The notes below the pieces were generated by a model. The model saw only the letters and a list, made by a program, of their open reading frames with translations, was not told where the DNA came from and searched no databases. A stretch of 34,587 bases of DNA from positions 1 to 34,587 of the forward strand of contig CAZFNR010000019.1 in NCBI GenBank assembly GCA_964520525.1, given 5' to 3'. The DNA comes from JAJPXC01 sp964520525. Its GTDB lineage: Bacteria > Bacteroidota > Bacteroidia > Bacteroidales > Muribaculaceae. Positions 1 to 9,031 of this stretch are shown here, one piece after another. The translations under genes and the position numbers were made by a program. How positions within the stretch are numbered: position 1 is the stretch's first letter; each line of letters opens with the position of its first letter.

Positions 1-84
1 CCGCAAGCAGAGGCCCGGTCACGGGGCAAAGCGGGCGGGTCTGCGATGAAATATTTTTGAAAAGCGTTTACTCGACGCTCTTTC

Positions 85-111
85 TTGACGCATAGAAATC
101 TGGTAAATTTC
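85..111 (+). promoter_or_regulatory. weak candidate promoter of the small RNA
   Basis: TAAATTTC at 104-111 is one base from the Bacteroidetes -7 element TAnnTTTG, and CTTG at 84-87 could be the -33 element. The spacing of 16 is shorter than the 20 seen at the best promoters in this window, so this is a weak call. It would start a transcript near 116, about 200 nt before the terminator T-run. Confidence 0.3.
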
Positions 112-115
112 GAAT

Positions 116-315
116 TGGAGTCAAGAATGAGACAACGGTAGATGGCTTGTGTGGGTATGTATAGTTACTCCGTCATCAATGCGCGCGTGAGCGCGGGTTG
201 GTGGCGCGGTTTGCGTATTCCGCGTGAGGCTTCTGCGTTGTCCGTTCAACTGAGATGGGCAATACCAGAGCCTCTATGCGTGGGACGGGCAACAGTTATG
301 GCTCTCACGCTTTTT
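116..315 (+). ncRNA. probable structured small RNA, 6S-like or Bacteroidales-specific
   Basis: No convincing protein is encoded in the first 365 bases, but the segment has strong RNA structure. The arms 139-147 and 269-276 pair (TAGA-T-GGCT with AGCCTCTA, one bulge), continued by 154-158 with 262-266. Inside are an all-GC 5-bp hairpin at 182-195 closed by a GUGA tetraloop and a 6-bp hairpin at 204-225. The 3' end is an intrinsic terminator at 278-316. A length near 200 nt and closure by a long imperfect stem fit a 6S RNA, or the Bacteroidales-1 type RNA known from this order. A cis-acting leader of the Sel1 gene 50 nt downstream is the alternative. Ends are estimates and no covariance model was run. 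Confidence 0.5.
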
Positions 316-317
316 TT
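278..317 (+). terminator. intrinsic terminator of the small RNA
   Basis: GCGTGGGA at 278-285 pairs with TCTCACGC at 303-310 (8 bp, one G-U) around a 17-nt loop. Seven T follow directly at 311-317. It lies 49 bases before the Sel1 gene, so that gene is probably transcribed separately, unless read-through is regulated. Confidence 0.75.
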
Positions 318-365
318 GTATCAATCTAATGCCAACGCCGGGAGCCCCGCGGCTATTGTATCTCT

Positions 366-1727
366 ATGAAACGATTCTATCTATGCGCCTCGGTTATCGC
401 ACTAATCCTTGTTTTCGTAATTCCTTGTCACGCCGTGATATTTAAAGCGCAAGCAAAAAGCGAAATCACAACTTCAAAAAAAACAATATCCAAAAAGCAA
501 ACCGAATTTGAACAACTTCTTGCCAAAGCTGAGGCGGGTGATGCTAAAGCACAATATGAAGTAGCGAGACATTATTTACCTAACAATAATTCCGTAAGCG
601 AAGAAGGCGTTAAGTGGCTCACTCTGGCGGCAGAGAATGGACATGCAAGAGCTCAAGTATATCTAGCATGTGCATATTTAGCCGGCTTGTATGGTATAAC
701 TAAAAATGTCGATAAATATGTCTATTGGCTTACAAAATCAGCAGAAAATCAAGATGTTGAAGTACGTCTGAATACGATTGACGTCTCACAATGCGAATTA
801 GCACGTCTGTACCGCGACGGAGAGTGCGGCGTTGAAAAAAATTTAGCGAAGTTCCTAAAATGGGCAAAAAAATCTGCCGCGAATGGTTATGGGCCAGCTG
901 CATTTGATCTTGGTTGGCATTATGAGGAAATAAACAAAAATGAGGCCATTTACTGGTATAAGAAATCGGCGGATTTATATTGGGATGAGTATAAAAAAGA
1001 GGACGCTATTGTCGTAAAGCGTCTTAGAAAGCTTGGAGTCACATATCATCCGGGCGGCAGTTATGCCTCAACCCGAGAGTCGAAACCCTCGCACCAAACA
1101 AATGTGGACTCACATAAGGCCACAACATCATCATCTGTTAAATATAACTACACTATGAGTGGTAGAGGGCGGTCTATGAACACCGGTCAATGGACAGATG
1201 CAATAGGATCACAACAGTGTGAAGTGGAATTTTTTGATAACTATATTTCGGTAAACGGAGCTTGTTACAATTATGTAAAAAACTCCGGGTCTTGGAAGGT
1301 TTATGGCGGTCAATCCTGGAATGTTGGTGGAATGAGTAGCACGGATTACTACTATGTTGATGCGTATAAGAATATGAAAAAAGTATGTGAACTTATATCC
1401 GCATACGGATTTGACACTTTCGTTTACCCAATGTCGATGAACGGAGACCCTACACCAAACAATATTTCATCATCAAATAATTATAATAACTCATCCTATA
1501 GCTCTCCGAGTTCCAATCATTCGCCCACTACCCAATCAAGTAATCGCAAATGTATATATTGCAATGGAACTGGACAAATAACAAAAAATGACAATGCCTC
1601 AGCTAATTTTGGAATACAAAAGGCAAAAAAGCAATGTCCAACTTGTGGCGAATGGTACGATCCAAATGCACGAAATCACTACCACGTTCGATGTGGTCAT
1701 TGCGGCGGAACAGGATATGCTAAATGA
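366..1727 (+). CDS. secreted Sel1-repeat protein with C-terminal DnaJ-like zinc cluster
   Basis: A 453-residue protein with a signal peptide (hydrophobic residues 7-23, cleavage near CHA). Residues about 50-205 hold Sel1-type helical repeats, visible as recurring A-x-A-Q-Y/V-x-L and W-x-x-x-S/A-A-x-x-G units. A middle region rich in aromatic and Gly residues (about 255-360) is not recognised. A Ser/Asn-rich linker leads to a C-terminal zinc-binding segment with CIYCNGTG, CPTC and CGHCGGTG, resembling the CxxCxGxG repeats of DnaJ. Sel1 repeats usually mediate protein-protein contacts, so a scaffold in the periplasm or at the surface is inferred. The gene is clearly richer in A+T than the genes after it (a sampled 60-base line has 21 G/C, against 31 in a line of the next gene), which hints at transfer. 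No enzymatic role is visible. Confidence 0.75.
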   Translation: MKRFYLCASVIALILVFVIPCHAVIFKAQAKSEITTSKKTISKKQTEFEQLLAKAEAGDAKAQYEVARHYLPNNNSVSEEGVKWLTLAAENGHARAQVYLACAYLAGLYGITKNVDKYVYWLTKSAENQDVEVRLNTIDVSQCELARLYRDGECGVEKNLAKFLKWAKKSAANGYGPAAFDLGWHYEEINKNEAIYWYKKSADLYWDEYKKEDAIVVKRLRKLGVTYHPGGSYASTRESKPSHQTNVDSHKATTSSSVKYNYTMSGRGRSMNTGQWTDAIGSQQCEVEFFDNYISVNGACYNYVKNSGSWKVYGGQSWNVGGMSSTDYYYVDAYKNMKKVCELISAYGFDTFVYPMSMNGDPTPNNISSSNNYNNSSYSSPSSNHSPTTQSSNRKCIYCNGTGQITKNDNASANFGIQKAKKQCPTCGEWYDPNARNHYHVRCGHCGGTGYAK

Positions 1728-1912
1728 ATATAGTAACCAAAAATTAAATGGTAACTGTAATACTCCATACCATAGACTTTGTCAATAAATGATATTTGAT
1801 GTAGTCCTTTGAAGCCTTTCTTGCCGGTTGTGTAGACAGGATCGCAGAGTCCTCACAATGCGAATCTTTTGTCTGCAAGAGCTTGACGGTCGGCAGGGTC
1901 GGGGAGGTGGTA

Positions 1913-1943
1913 TTGTCAATTTGAAAAAGTATGATTAACTTTG
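1913..1943 (+). promoter_or_regulatory. promoter of the surA-like gene (TTG-N20-TAnnTTTG)
   Basis: TTG at 1913-1915 and TAACTTTG at 1936-1943 match the Bacteroidetes -33/-7 consensus, with exactly 20 bases between them. A start near 1948 would leave a 35-nt leader before the ATG at 1983. The stretch 1728-1912 before it holds no recognisable gene. Confidence 0.65.
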
Positions 1944-1982
1944 TTGGTTGAAATAAACCCGATTGATTAATCAAATATCACG

Positions 1983-3344
1983 ATGATTGTGAATATTAAA
2001 AACGTAACCTTGACGATAGCGTGCGCCGCTGCGGCCACATGGAGTATTGCCCAGAATAATATAGCGGAAGAAGTGGCATGGGTGGTAGGCGACACGCCGA
2101 TATATAAATCGGAAATTGAGGAGATGTATCAGCAGATGCAATATGAACGCACGCCTATCAACGGTGACCCATATTGCGTGATTCCTGAGCAGATAGCTAT
2201 TGAAAAGCTATTTCTGCATCAAGCTGATCTCGACACGGTGGAGGTGCCGGAGTCGGTTGTGCTTCAGGAAGTTGACAGCCGAATAAATTATTTAGTATCA
2301 AATCTCGGCTCGAAGGAGAAGGTGGAGTCATACTTCCGGAAGTCGATGCCTGAAATCCGTGAATCGATGGCTGATATGCGACGCAACGGATACAGGGTGC
2401 AGGAGGTGCAGCGGTCGCTGACAAAAAACATGAAAACGACCCCCTCTGATGTGCGGCGTTATTTCGACAAATTACCCGCCGACAGCATCCCTTATGTGCC
2501 GCTTCAGGTCGAGGCGCAGATTATCACCATCAATCCCATTATCCCCGTGCAGGAGATTGAGGATGTGAAGGCGCGCTTGCGCGACTTTACCGACCGCGTA
2601 AACCGTGGCGAAAGCGAGTTCTCCACGCTCGCTATCCTATATTCAGAGGACGGCAGTTCGGTAAGAGGTGGCGAAATCGGCTTTATGGGGCGCGGCCAGC
2701 TCGTCCCGGAGTATGCGGCGGTGGCGTTTAACCTCAACGACCCGAAAAAGGTGTCAAAGATTGTCGAAACACAATATGGCTACCATATCATACAATTGAT
2801 AGAGAAACGCGGCGACCGCATAAACACGCGCCACATCCTGCTCCGTCCGAAGGTGGCTGATGCCGATTTGATAAAAGCCGTGAATCGTCTCGACTCGGTG
2901 CGCGCCGACATCGTTGACCATAAGAAATTCACATTTGAGGAAGCTGCGCCCTACATCTCACAAGACAAGGACACGCGCAACAGCCGTGGTATGATGGTCA
3001 ACGAGAAAAACGGCACACCGCGTTTCGAGATGGCTGATTTGCCCCAGGAGGTAGCGAAAGTTGTCGATACGCTTAAGGTTGGGGAGATTTCCCATCCGTT
3101 CATCATGAAAGACCCTAAACGAAATCGCGATATAGTGGCGATGGTAAAGTTGTCATCGCGCATTGAACCGCATAAGGCCAATCTTGCCGATGATTATCAG
3201 TTGATTAAAGGAATGTATGAAAACTCGACTCGTGCGAAAGTGCTGAACGATTGGATTGCCCGCAAAATCAATGACACATATGTGCGCATCGAGGATGGCT
3301 GGCGCGACTGCGACTTTCAGCATTCCGGTTGGCTGAAAAAATAA
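1983..3344 (+). CDS. SurA-like periplasmic peptidyl-prolyl isomerase (parvulin type)
   Basis: A 453-residue protein with a Sec signal peptide ending near the AQ at residues 23-24. Residues about 25-165 are a helical SurA-type chaperone region. Two parvulin (PpiC) domains follow, at about 175-278 and 280-395. The first shows the family signatures around LAILYSEDGSS, GGEIGFMGRGQLVPEYAAVAF and YGYHIIQL; the second begins with TRHILL and is more divergent. The family folds and escorts outer-membrane proteins across the periplasm. The following OstA-like gene also concerns outer-membrane assembly and is 53 bases away on the same strand, so the two are probably cotranscribed from the promoter at 1913-1943. 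I am confident of the family but leave the symbol empty because Bacteroidales carry several SurA/PpiC paralogues. Confidence 0.88.
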   Translation: MIVNIKNVTLTIACAAAATWSIAQNNIAEEVAWVVGDTPIYKSEIEEMYQQMQYERTPINGDPYCVIPEQIAIEKLFLHQADLDTVEVPESVVLQEVDSRINYLVSNLGSKEKVESYFRKSMPEIRESMADMRRNGYRVQEVQRSLTKNMKTTPSDVRRYFDKLPADSIPYVPLQVEAQIITINPIIPVQEIEDVKARLRDFTDRVNRGESEFSTLAILYSEDGSSVRGGEIGFMGRGQLVPEYAAVAFNLNDPKKVSKIVETQYGYHIIQLIEKRGDRINTRHILLRPKVADADLIKAVNRLDSVRADIVDHKKFTFEEAAPYISQDKDTRNSRGMMVNEKNGTPRFEMADLPQEVAKVVDTLKVGEISHPFIMKDPKRNRDIVAMVKLSSRIEPHKANLADDYQLIKGMYENSTRAKVLNDWIARKINDTYVRIEDGWRDCDFQHSGWLKK

Positions 3345-3397
3345 GCCGGTTTGTTCCATAACCTGATTTATCCTTACGACTGTCTCGCTGTATAAAT

Positions 3398-5158
3398 ATG
3401 GGGATAATGAAACCTGCAGATAGATTGGGCGATTCCAACAGTCCAAAGCGAATGTCCCGCGGCCGTTGCGCCGCGGTAGTCGCGCTATCGGTGCTGGCGT
3501 TGAGCCTCGCTGTGGCGCAAACACCCGATAATTCACCAATACGGCCAACGATACCCACGGCTAACCGCTATCAGCGCGACAAGGTGTTCCTGGAGCGTGC
3601 CGATGAACTGACGATGCGCGAAGGCACCGATTTCCAACTCGTGGTTGGCAACGTGGAGTTCCGCAAAGGTGATATGTTTATGTACTGTGATAGTGCCCAT
3701 TTTTATGACACTGACAATTCTCTCGACGCTTTTGGCAACGTCAGAATGGAGCAGGGCGACACCCTGTTTGTATATGCCGATGAATTGAGCTATAACGGAA
3801 ATAAGGAGCTTGCCGAGCTGTTCGCGGCGCCCGGAAAGAAAGTGCGTCTAATCAATCGCGATGTCATGCTTGAAACCGATGTGTTCAACTATGATATGGC
3901 TATTAACCTCGGCTATTACAATGTGGGGGGAGTGTTGACCGATAAACAAAACCGTCTGGAGTCGATTGAGGGGGAGTATAGCCCTGATTCAAAAGACGCC
4001 AATTTCTACGGACAAGTGCATCTTAATTCGCACTCTCAACGAGACTCTCTCGACATCTATACCGACACGTTGCTTTACAACACCGGGACCCATGTGGCCG
4101 AACTGGTTTGTTATTCAGAGATTATCAATGCTCAAGGTACTATATTCACGTCAAACGGAACATATAACACAGATGCCGGAATAGCCGACCTTTATGACCG
4201 CTCGCTGGTTGTAACTTCGACTGATAAAACGCTGACCGGCGACACGCTTTTCTATGATAGGAAACGAGGTTATGGCGAGGCATTTGGCAACATGGTCATG
4301 ACCGACTCTGTGAAGAAAACGACGCTCAAAGGTGATTACGGATTTTACAATGAGTTGACTGATAGTGCTTTTGTGACAGGCCGCGCCCTTGGTATGGAGT
4401 ATTCCGGACAAGACACACTCTATATGCATGGTGATACAATCAGGGCTTTCAGGGTTATTAATGAGATTCCCGCCGACTCTATCCATGAAGTTTGTGCCGA
4501 TACCACTCATTATGTCATAGTGAACCCCCGCGTCAGATTCTATCGTGCCGATATTCAAGGACTTTGCGATTCGCTTACGCTTGTGCAGCGCGACTCGATG
4601 ATGTATCTTGACATCCATCCAATAGTGTGGAGTGGCGAACGTCAGATATTTGGCTCCACAATCGAGGTGCATTTCAATGATTCGACGGCTGATTGGGCCA
4701 ACCTCCCGCAATTTGGTTTAATGGCTGAAGCGATAGAGGAAGGGTTTTATAATCAGCTGAGCGGGAAAGTGATGAAAGCCTATTTTGAAAATCAAGACTT
4801 GAAACATCTTGATGTGAGCGGTAATGTGCAGGCGATATTCCTGCCGCAGGAAAGTGACTCTACCTACAATAAAATTTTCAACGTCGAGAGCAGTTTTCTT
4901 GCCGCCGACTTCAACAAGCGTCAGCTTGAGAGAATGAAGCTGTGGCCTCAGACCAACGGCACCGGAACACCGTTGTATCTTGCGAAAAAATCGTTATATT
5001 ATTTGCCGCGGTTTAAATGGTATGGCGACTTGCGGCCTGTCTCGCCCGAGGATGTTTTCAATTATCCCGACGGAATGGCAGAACTTTTTGCGGTTCCCGA
5101 TCTCAAGGAAAGACATCGTTCGGTAGCCCCCGCTCCGGTAACGGTTCCCCAAAAATGA
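3398..5158 (+). CDS. OstA-like protein (LptA/LptD N-terminal fold)
   Basis: A 586-residue exported protein. The signal peptide is not at the very start: the basic-plus-hydrophobic segment is at about residues 19-41 and ends in VAQ. Initiation may therefore be at the ATG at 3452, giving a more usual signal peptide. From residue about 55 to 330 it is built of repeated short beta strands of the OstA jelly-roll type (units such as GNVEFRKGD, YCDSAHFY, AFGNVRMEQGD, YADELSYNG), as in LptA and the periplasmic part of LptD. The family carries lipopolysaccharide to the outer membrane. Bacteroidetes proteins of this size are annotated OstA-like and may act as an LptA-like bridge; that is inference. The C-terminal 250 residues are less conserved. 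It follows the SurA-like gene closely, consistent with an envelope-assembly operon. Confidence 0.8.
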   Translation: MGIMKPADRLGDSNSPKRMSRGRCAAVVALSVLALSLAVAQTPDNSPIRPTIPTANRYQRDKVFLERADELTMREGTDFQLVVGNVEFRKGDMFMYCDSAHFYDTDNSLDAFGNVRMEQGDTLFVYADELSYNGNKELAELFAAPGKKVRLINRDVMLETDVFNYDMAINLGYYNVGGVLTDKQNRLESIEGEYSPDSKDANFYGQVHLNSHSQRDSLDIYTDTLLYNTGTHVAELVCYSEIINAQGTIFTSNGTYNTDAGIADLYDRSLVVTSTDKTLTGDTLFYDRKRGYGEAFGNMVMTDSVKKTTLKGDYGFYNELTDSAFVTGRALGMEYSGQDTLYMHGDTIRAFRVINEIPADSIHEVCADTTHYVIVNPRVRFYRADIQGLCDSLTLVQRDSMMYLDIHPIVWSGERQIFGSTIEVHFNDSTADWANLPQFGLMAEAIEEGFYNQLSGKVMKAYFENQDLKHLDVSGNVQAIFLPQESDSTYNKIFNVESSFLAADFNKRQLERMKLWPQTNGTGTPLYLAKKSLYYLPRFKWYGDLRPVSPEDVFNYPDGMAELFAVPDLKERHRSVAPAPVTVPQK

Positions 5159-5186
5159 TAATCAATCTCCTAAATCTACACAATTT

Positions 5187-6488
5187 ATGAATACCGAAAA
5201 CCATAGACTGATTAGCGACTTGATGTCGTTTATGGATTCGAGCGTCTGCAATTTCCTCGCTGTGAAAACGGTCTCGGAACGATTAGAAGCGTCAGGATTT
5301 GTTAAACTCAATCCATCGGACCGATGGCATTTAACTCAAGGGGGCAAGTATTTTATGACCAAGAATGACTCTGCCTTGTTTGCTTTCGTTGTCGGAAATG
5401 GCAATCCGTCAGATGGTTTTAAGATTATTAGTTCCCACAGCGACTCTCCCGGATTCAGAGTCAAGCCCGCTCCTGAAATGCTGAGCGACGGTGGGGTTTT
5501 GAGGCTCAATACTGAAGTTTATGGCGGCCCGATACTCTACACCTGGTTTGATAGACCTTTGTCGTTGGCGGGTCGCGTGATCGTGAAAAGCGACAACCTT
5601 TTGCACCCCGAGGCCAGGATGGTCCGTTTCGATTCACCTTTGTTGACAATACCTCATCTCGCCATTCACTTCAATCGCGGAGTCAATGAGGGGAATCGGC
5701 TGTCAAAACAAAAAGATATGATGCCGGTGCTCGCCCGGCTGAAAAAAGATGTCAACGCCAATGGTTATCTGCTTAAAATGTTGGCCGATAAAGCTCGTGT
5801 GGAAGTCGACGATATTCTCGATTTCGATATGTCGCTTTATGACACCACTCCTGCCGCTTTGGTGGGCGCAAATGGTGATTTCTTGACATCTGGCCGACTT
5901 GATGACCTCAGCATGGTGCACGCGTCTTTGTCGGCGTTGCTCTCGTCGAAACCGTCAAAAATGACTCAGATTATGGCAGTGTTTGACAATGAGGAGACCG
6001 GAAGCGGCACAAAACAAGGGGCTGCTTCCCCTGTGCTGTATAATCTGTTGACACGCATTAACGATTCGCTTGGCGGCGATAACGAGGCGCTCCTTCGCGC
6101 TGTTGACGCTTCATTTATGATATCGGCGGATAATGCCCATGCGCTTCATCCCAATTATCCCGAAAAGCATGACCCTACCAACCATCCTGTGTTGGGTGGC
6201 GGTCCCACTATTAAGATTAACGCCAACTGTAAATATATGACAGACGCTCAAAGCGCGGCGGTATTCAGGTCAGTGTGCGAAGGCGCGGGAGTCCCGTTCC
6301 AATATTTTGTTAATCACAGTGACAGTGCCGGCGGGTCTACACTCGGCAACATACTGACATCGCAGATTGATTTGAGCGGGGTCGATATGGGGGCGGCAAT
6401 ATGGGCTATGCACTCAGTGCGTGAAACAGCTTCGCCTCTTGACCATTGTTATATAACAAAAGCGTTTACATATTTCTACGATATTTAA
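5187..6488 (+). CDS. M18 family metallo-aminopeptidase
   Basis: A 433-residue cytosolic peptidase of family M18, close to the usual family length. All five metal-ligand positions can be read: H84 in SHSDSPGF, D239 in SGRLDDLSM, E269/E270 in DNEETGSG (catalytic and bridging Glu), D315 in SADNAHA and H409 in MHSVRE. The family removes N-terminal residues, often acidic ones, from peptides using two divalent metal ions. No signal peptide is present. The stop TAA at 6486-6488 overlaps the ATG of menD at 6488 (TAATG), so the two are translationally coupled although the functions are unrelated. No clear TAnnTTTG promoter is visible in the 28 bases before it, so it may belong to the preceding transcript. 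Confidence 0.9.
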   Translation: MNTENHRLISDLMSFMDSSVCNFLAVKTVSERLEASGFVKLNPSDRWHLTQGGKYFMTKNDSALFAFVVGNGNPSDGFKIISSHSDSPGFRVKPAPEMLSDGGVLRLNTEVYGGPILYTWFDRPLSLAGRVIVKSDNLLHPEARMVRFDSPLLTIPHLAIHFNRGVNEGNRLSKQKDMMPVLARLKKDVNANGYLLKMLADKARVEVDDILDFDMSLYDTTPAALVGANGDFLTSGRLDDLSMVHASLSALLSSKPSKMTQIMAVFDNEETGSGTKQGAASPVLYNLLTRINDSLGGDNEALLRAVDASFMISADNAHALHPNYPEKHDPTNHPVLGGGPTIKINANCKYMTDAQSAAVFRSVCEGAGVPFQYFVNHSDSAGGSTLGNILTSQIDLSGVDMGAAIWAMHSVRETASPLDHCYITKAFTYFYDI

Positions 6489-8200
6489 TGGCCGTCGCAG
6501 TAGATAAAGATGGATGTAACATCCTTGCCGCTCTCTTGGTCGGGCATGGCGTTAAAACCGCCATACTTTCGCCCGGGTCGCGCAACGCGCCAATCGTCGT
6601 ATCGCTCGCTCGCAATAAAGAGATTGAAACGCGTGTTGTCGTCGATGAACGGTCGGCGGCATTTATCGCTCTCGGCATCGCAGAGATTACCCGAGAGCCG
6701 GTGGCTCTTGTTTGCACTTCCGGGACCGCATTGCTTAATTACGCTCCGGCCGTGGCCGAAGCCTACTATAAGCATTTGCCGCTTATTGTAATATCGGCCG
6801 ATCGCCCGGCTGAATGGATTGACCAAGATGACAGCCAAACCATGCGCCAACTCGGAACGCTTACAAATTTTGTCAAGAAAACCTATGCGTTAAAAGCCGA
6901 ATGCGCCGACAGAACTGAGGTGTGGTGGCTCAACAGGGAGATAAACGATGCGTTGATGACCGCTTGCAGAGATTGCCGCGGTCCGGTACATATCAATATG
7001 TCGGTCGATGAACCGCTTACGCCCACGACAGTGGATTCGCGATGGAATGATGAACGCTATATCGCGGTCACACGCCCGCGCGAAGATGCGCCGTTGGGCG
7101 AAATACGTTGGCTTGCGTCGCAGCTCGGCGCACCACGCAAGGTGATGGTCGTGGCTGGGTTCATGCCTCCCGATGCAACCCTTAACAGGGCGTTGGCCAA
7201 ACTTGCCAAGATGCCCAATTTCGTGGTGCTTGCCGAGAATTTGTCAAATTTGCGTTTCCCCGATCTTGTGTCATGTATTGATAGCGTTTTGTGCACTATT
7301 CCCGATGCTGACATAGACAAATTCCGCCCTGATGTCGTGATTACTTGCGGCGGCGCGCTGGTGTCGCGGCTTGTGAAGCGTTTCCTCCGACAGTCGCCCG
7401 GATTGAGGCATTGGCATATCGGTCATAACGAACATACCGTGGATTGTTTCCAGTCGCTAGAACGCAGAATACTCATGAACCCGGGGGTGTTTTTCTCCCA
7501 ATTGAGTTCGGCTGTGCAGGCGCATAAGTCATTTGACATCTATGGTGCCATGTGGAAGCGTTTGCGCCAGAACTCAGCAAGTTCCCATGACGAATTTGTT
7601 TCATCTGCCCCATGGTGCGATTTGACAGCGTTTGCACGGTTATATCCGTTGATTCCTAAAGGATGGAACCTGCAATTGTCAAATGGGACTTCGATACGTT
7701 ACTCTCAATTGTTCTCATCTGACAAAATCGCCCGATATGATTGCAACCGTGGTGTCAGCGGTATTGACGGCTCGACTTCAACAGCCGTTGGCGCGTCAAT
7801 TGCATATCAGGGGGTGACTTTGTTGATTACGGGTGACATGAGCGCGCAGTATGATATCGGCGCTTTGGCATCGACTCTGTTAAGCCCCAATTTTAAAATG
7901 GTGGTGTTTTGTAACGGAGGCGGAGCGATTTTCCGTTTTATCGGCTCGACATCCTCTTTGCCCGAACTTAACAAATATTTTGCCTGCGGTGTCAATTTGC
8001 CCCTTGAGAAATTGTGTGAGGGTTATGGCATATCATTCTTTGAAGCGTCGGAATCAACCGATTTGGAGTCAGCGTTTTCAGCCTTTGCGTCTGAAAAATC
8101 ACGTCCGGCTTTACTCGCCATCCACACCGATGGCTTGCTAAGCGCTGAAGTGCTAAAGCAGTATTTCAATCGGAATAAATCAACCAAACTAAAACCATAA
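6488..8200 (+). CDS. menD: 2-succinyl-5-enolpyruvyl-6-hydroxy-3-cyclohexene-1-carboxylate synthase
   Basis: Thiamine-diphosphate enzyme of menaquinone synthesis that joins isochorismate and 2-oxoglutarate, releasing CO2. I place the start at the ATG 6488, which overlaps the preceding stop and gives 570 residues, the usual length; a start 14 codons upstream would run inside the peptidase gene. Family motifs are present: SPGSRNAP at residues 28-35, the ThDP-site segment NRGVSGIDGSTS and the metal-binding GDMSAQYD. It is the first gene of menD-menB-menC-menE. The reaction needs isochorismate from MenF, whose gene usually precedes menD in this order but is not in the window. Confidence 0.96.
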   Translation: MAVAVDKDGCNILAALLVGHGVKTAILSPGSRNAPIVVSLARNKEIETRVVVDERSAAFIALGIAEITREPVALVCTSGTALLNYAPAVAEAYYKHLPLIVISADRPAEWIDQDDSQTMRQLGTLTNFVKKTYALKAECADRTEVWWLNREINDALMTACRDCRGPVHINMSVDEPLTPTTVDSRWNDERYIAVTRPREDAPLGEIRWLASQLGAPRKVMVVAGFMPPDATLNRALAKLAKMPNFVVLAENLSNLRFPDLVSCIDSVLCTIPDADIDKFRPDVVITCGGALVSRLVKRFLRQSPGLRHWHIGHNEHTVDCFQSLERRILMNPGVFFSQLSSAVQAHKSFDIYGAMWKRLRQNSASSHDEFVSSAPWCDLTAFARLYPLIPKGWNLQLSNGTSIRYSQLFSSDKIARYDCNRGVSGIDGSTSTAVGASIAYQGVTLLITGDMSAQYDIGALASTLLSPNFKMVVFCNGGGAIFRFIGSTSSLPELNKYFACGVNLPLEKLCEGYGISFFEASESTDLESAFSAFASEKSRPALLAIHTDGLLSAEVLKQYFNRNKSTKLKP

Positions 8201-8206
8201 ACTATT

Positions 8207-9031
8207 ATGTCACAACGTCAATGGATTAAAATAAAAGATTACGAAGATATCTTGTTTGAGCGTTTTGGGAGGATTGCAAAGATTACAATCAACCGACCGA
8301 AAGTCTATAACGCGTTTCGCCCACAGACCAACCGCGAGATGCTTGATGCTATGGACTATTGCCGGGAATCATCTGAAATAGGCGTGATTATACTGACAGG
8401 CGCGGGTGACAAGGCTTTCTGCTCAGGGGGCGACCAAAATGTCAAAGGAGTGGGTGGTTACATTGACGACAACGGTGTGCCGCGCCTTAATGTACTTGAT
8501 TTGCACAAAGCGATACGTTCCATACCAAAGCCTGTTATTGCCATGGTTAACGGTTATTCCATTGGCGGGGGTAATGTGCTTCAGGTCGTTTGCGACCTTT
8601 CGATTGCAAGCGATAATGCCCGTTTTGGCCAGACCGGGCCTAAGGTTGGAAGTTTCGATGCCGGCTTCGGCTCCTCATATCTCGCTCGATGCGTCGGGCA
8701 GAAAAAAGCTCGTGAAATTTGGTTCCTGTGTCGTCAATACACTGCTGCCGAGGCTTTGGAAATGGGTATGATTAATGCTGTGGTTCCTTTTGACCGACTT
8801 GAAGATGTGACTGTCGAATGGTGTGAGACCATACTGAAGCGTAGCCCGATGGCTATACGCATGGTCAAACGCGCTCTTAACGCCGAGCTTGACGGCCAGC
8901 GGGGATTGATGGAATTTGCCGGTGACGCAACGCTGATGTACTATCTGATGGCGGAAGCGCAGGAAGGTAAAAACGCATTTCTTGAAAAGCGTGAACCCGA
9001 CTTTGACCAGTTCCCAAAATTCCCCGGTTGA
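8207..9031 (+). CDS. menB: 1,4-dihydroxy-2-naphthoyl-CoA synthase
   Basis: Crotonase-fold enzyme (274 residues) that closes the second naphthoquinone ring from o-succinylbenzoyl-CoA by a Dieckmann-type condensation. Family-specific segments are CSGGDQ at 72-77, the oxyanion-hole region NGYSIGGGN at 115-123 and the MenB signature TGPKVGSFDAGFG at 143-155. The C-terminal FLEKREPDF is typical of MenB and separates it from general enoyl-CoA hydratases. It begins six bases after menD and its stop overlaps the menC start (TGATG), so the genes are one operon. Length is normal and no residue seems missing. Confidence 0.96.
   Translation: MSQRQWIKIKDYEDILFERFGRIAKITINRPKVYNAFRPQTNREMLDAMDYCRESSEIGVIILTGAGDKAFCSGGDQNVKGVGGYIDDNGVPRLNVLDLHKAIRSIPKPVIAMVNGYSIGGGNVLQVVCDLSIASDNARFGQTGPKVGSFDAGFGSSYLARCVGQKKAREIWFLCRQYTAAEALEMGMINAVVPFDRLEDVTVEWCETILKRSPMAIRMVKRALNAELDGQRGLMEFAGDATLMYYLMAEAQEGKNAFLEKREPDFDQFPKFPG

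Noticed and set aside
1..60. Possible C-terminal tail of an upstream gene (a frame ending with TGA at 58-60)
   Set aside because: All three plus frames are open over most of this short stretch and none gives a recognisable protein end, so no partial gene is called.
142..369. 75-codon plus-strand frame before the Sel1 gene
   Set aside because: It runs through the RNA hairpins and the terminator with its T-run, has no protein-like pattern and overlaps the Sel1 start; RNA structure explains the segment better.
1744..1974. Minus-strand frame of 76 codons and a possible insertion-sequence remnant in the gap before the surA-like gene
   Set aside because: No transposase motif, no terminal inverted repeats and no target duplication are visible, and the frame covers the promoter of the next gene.
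4151..4711. 186-codon minus-strand frame opposite the OstA-like gene
   Set aside because: It is antisense to a well-supported gene and has no domain or motif.
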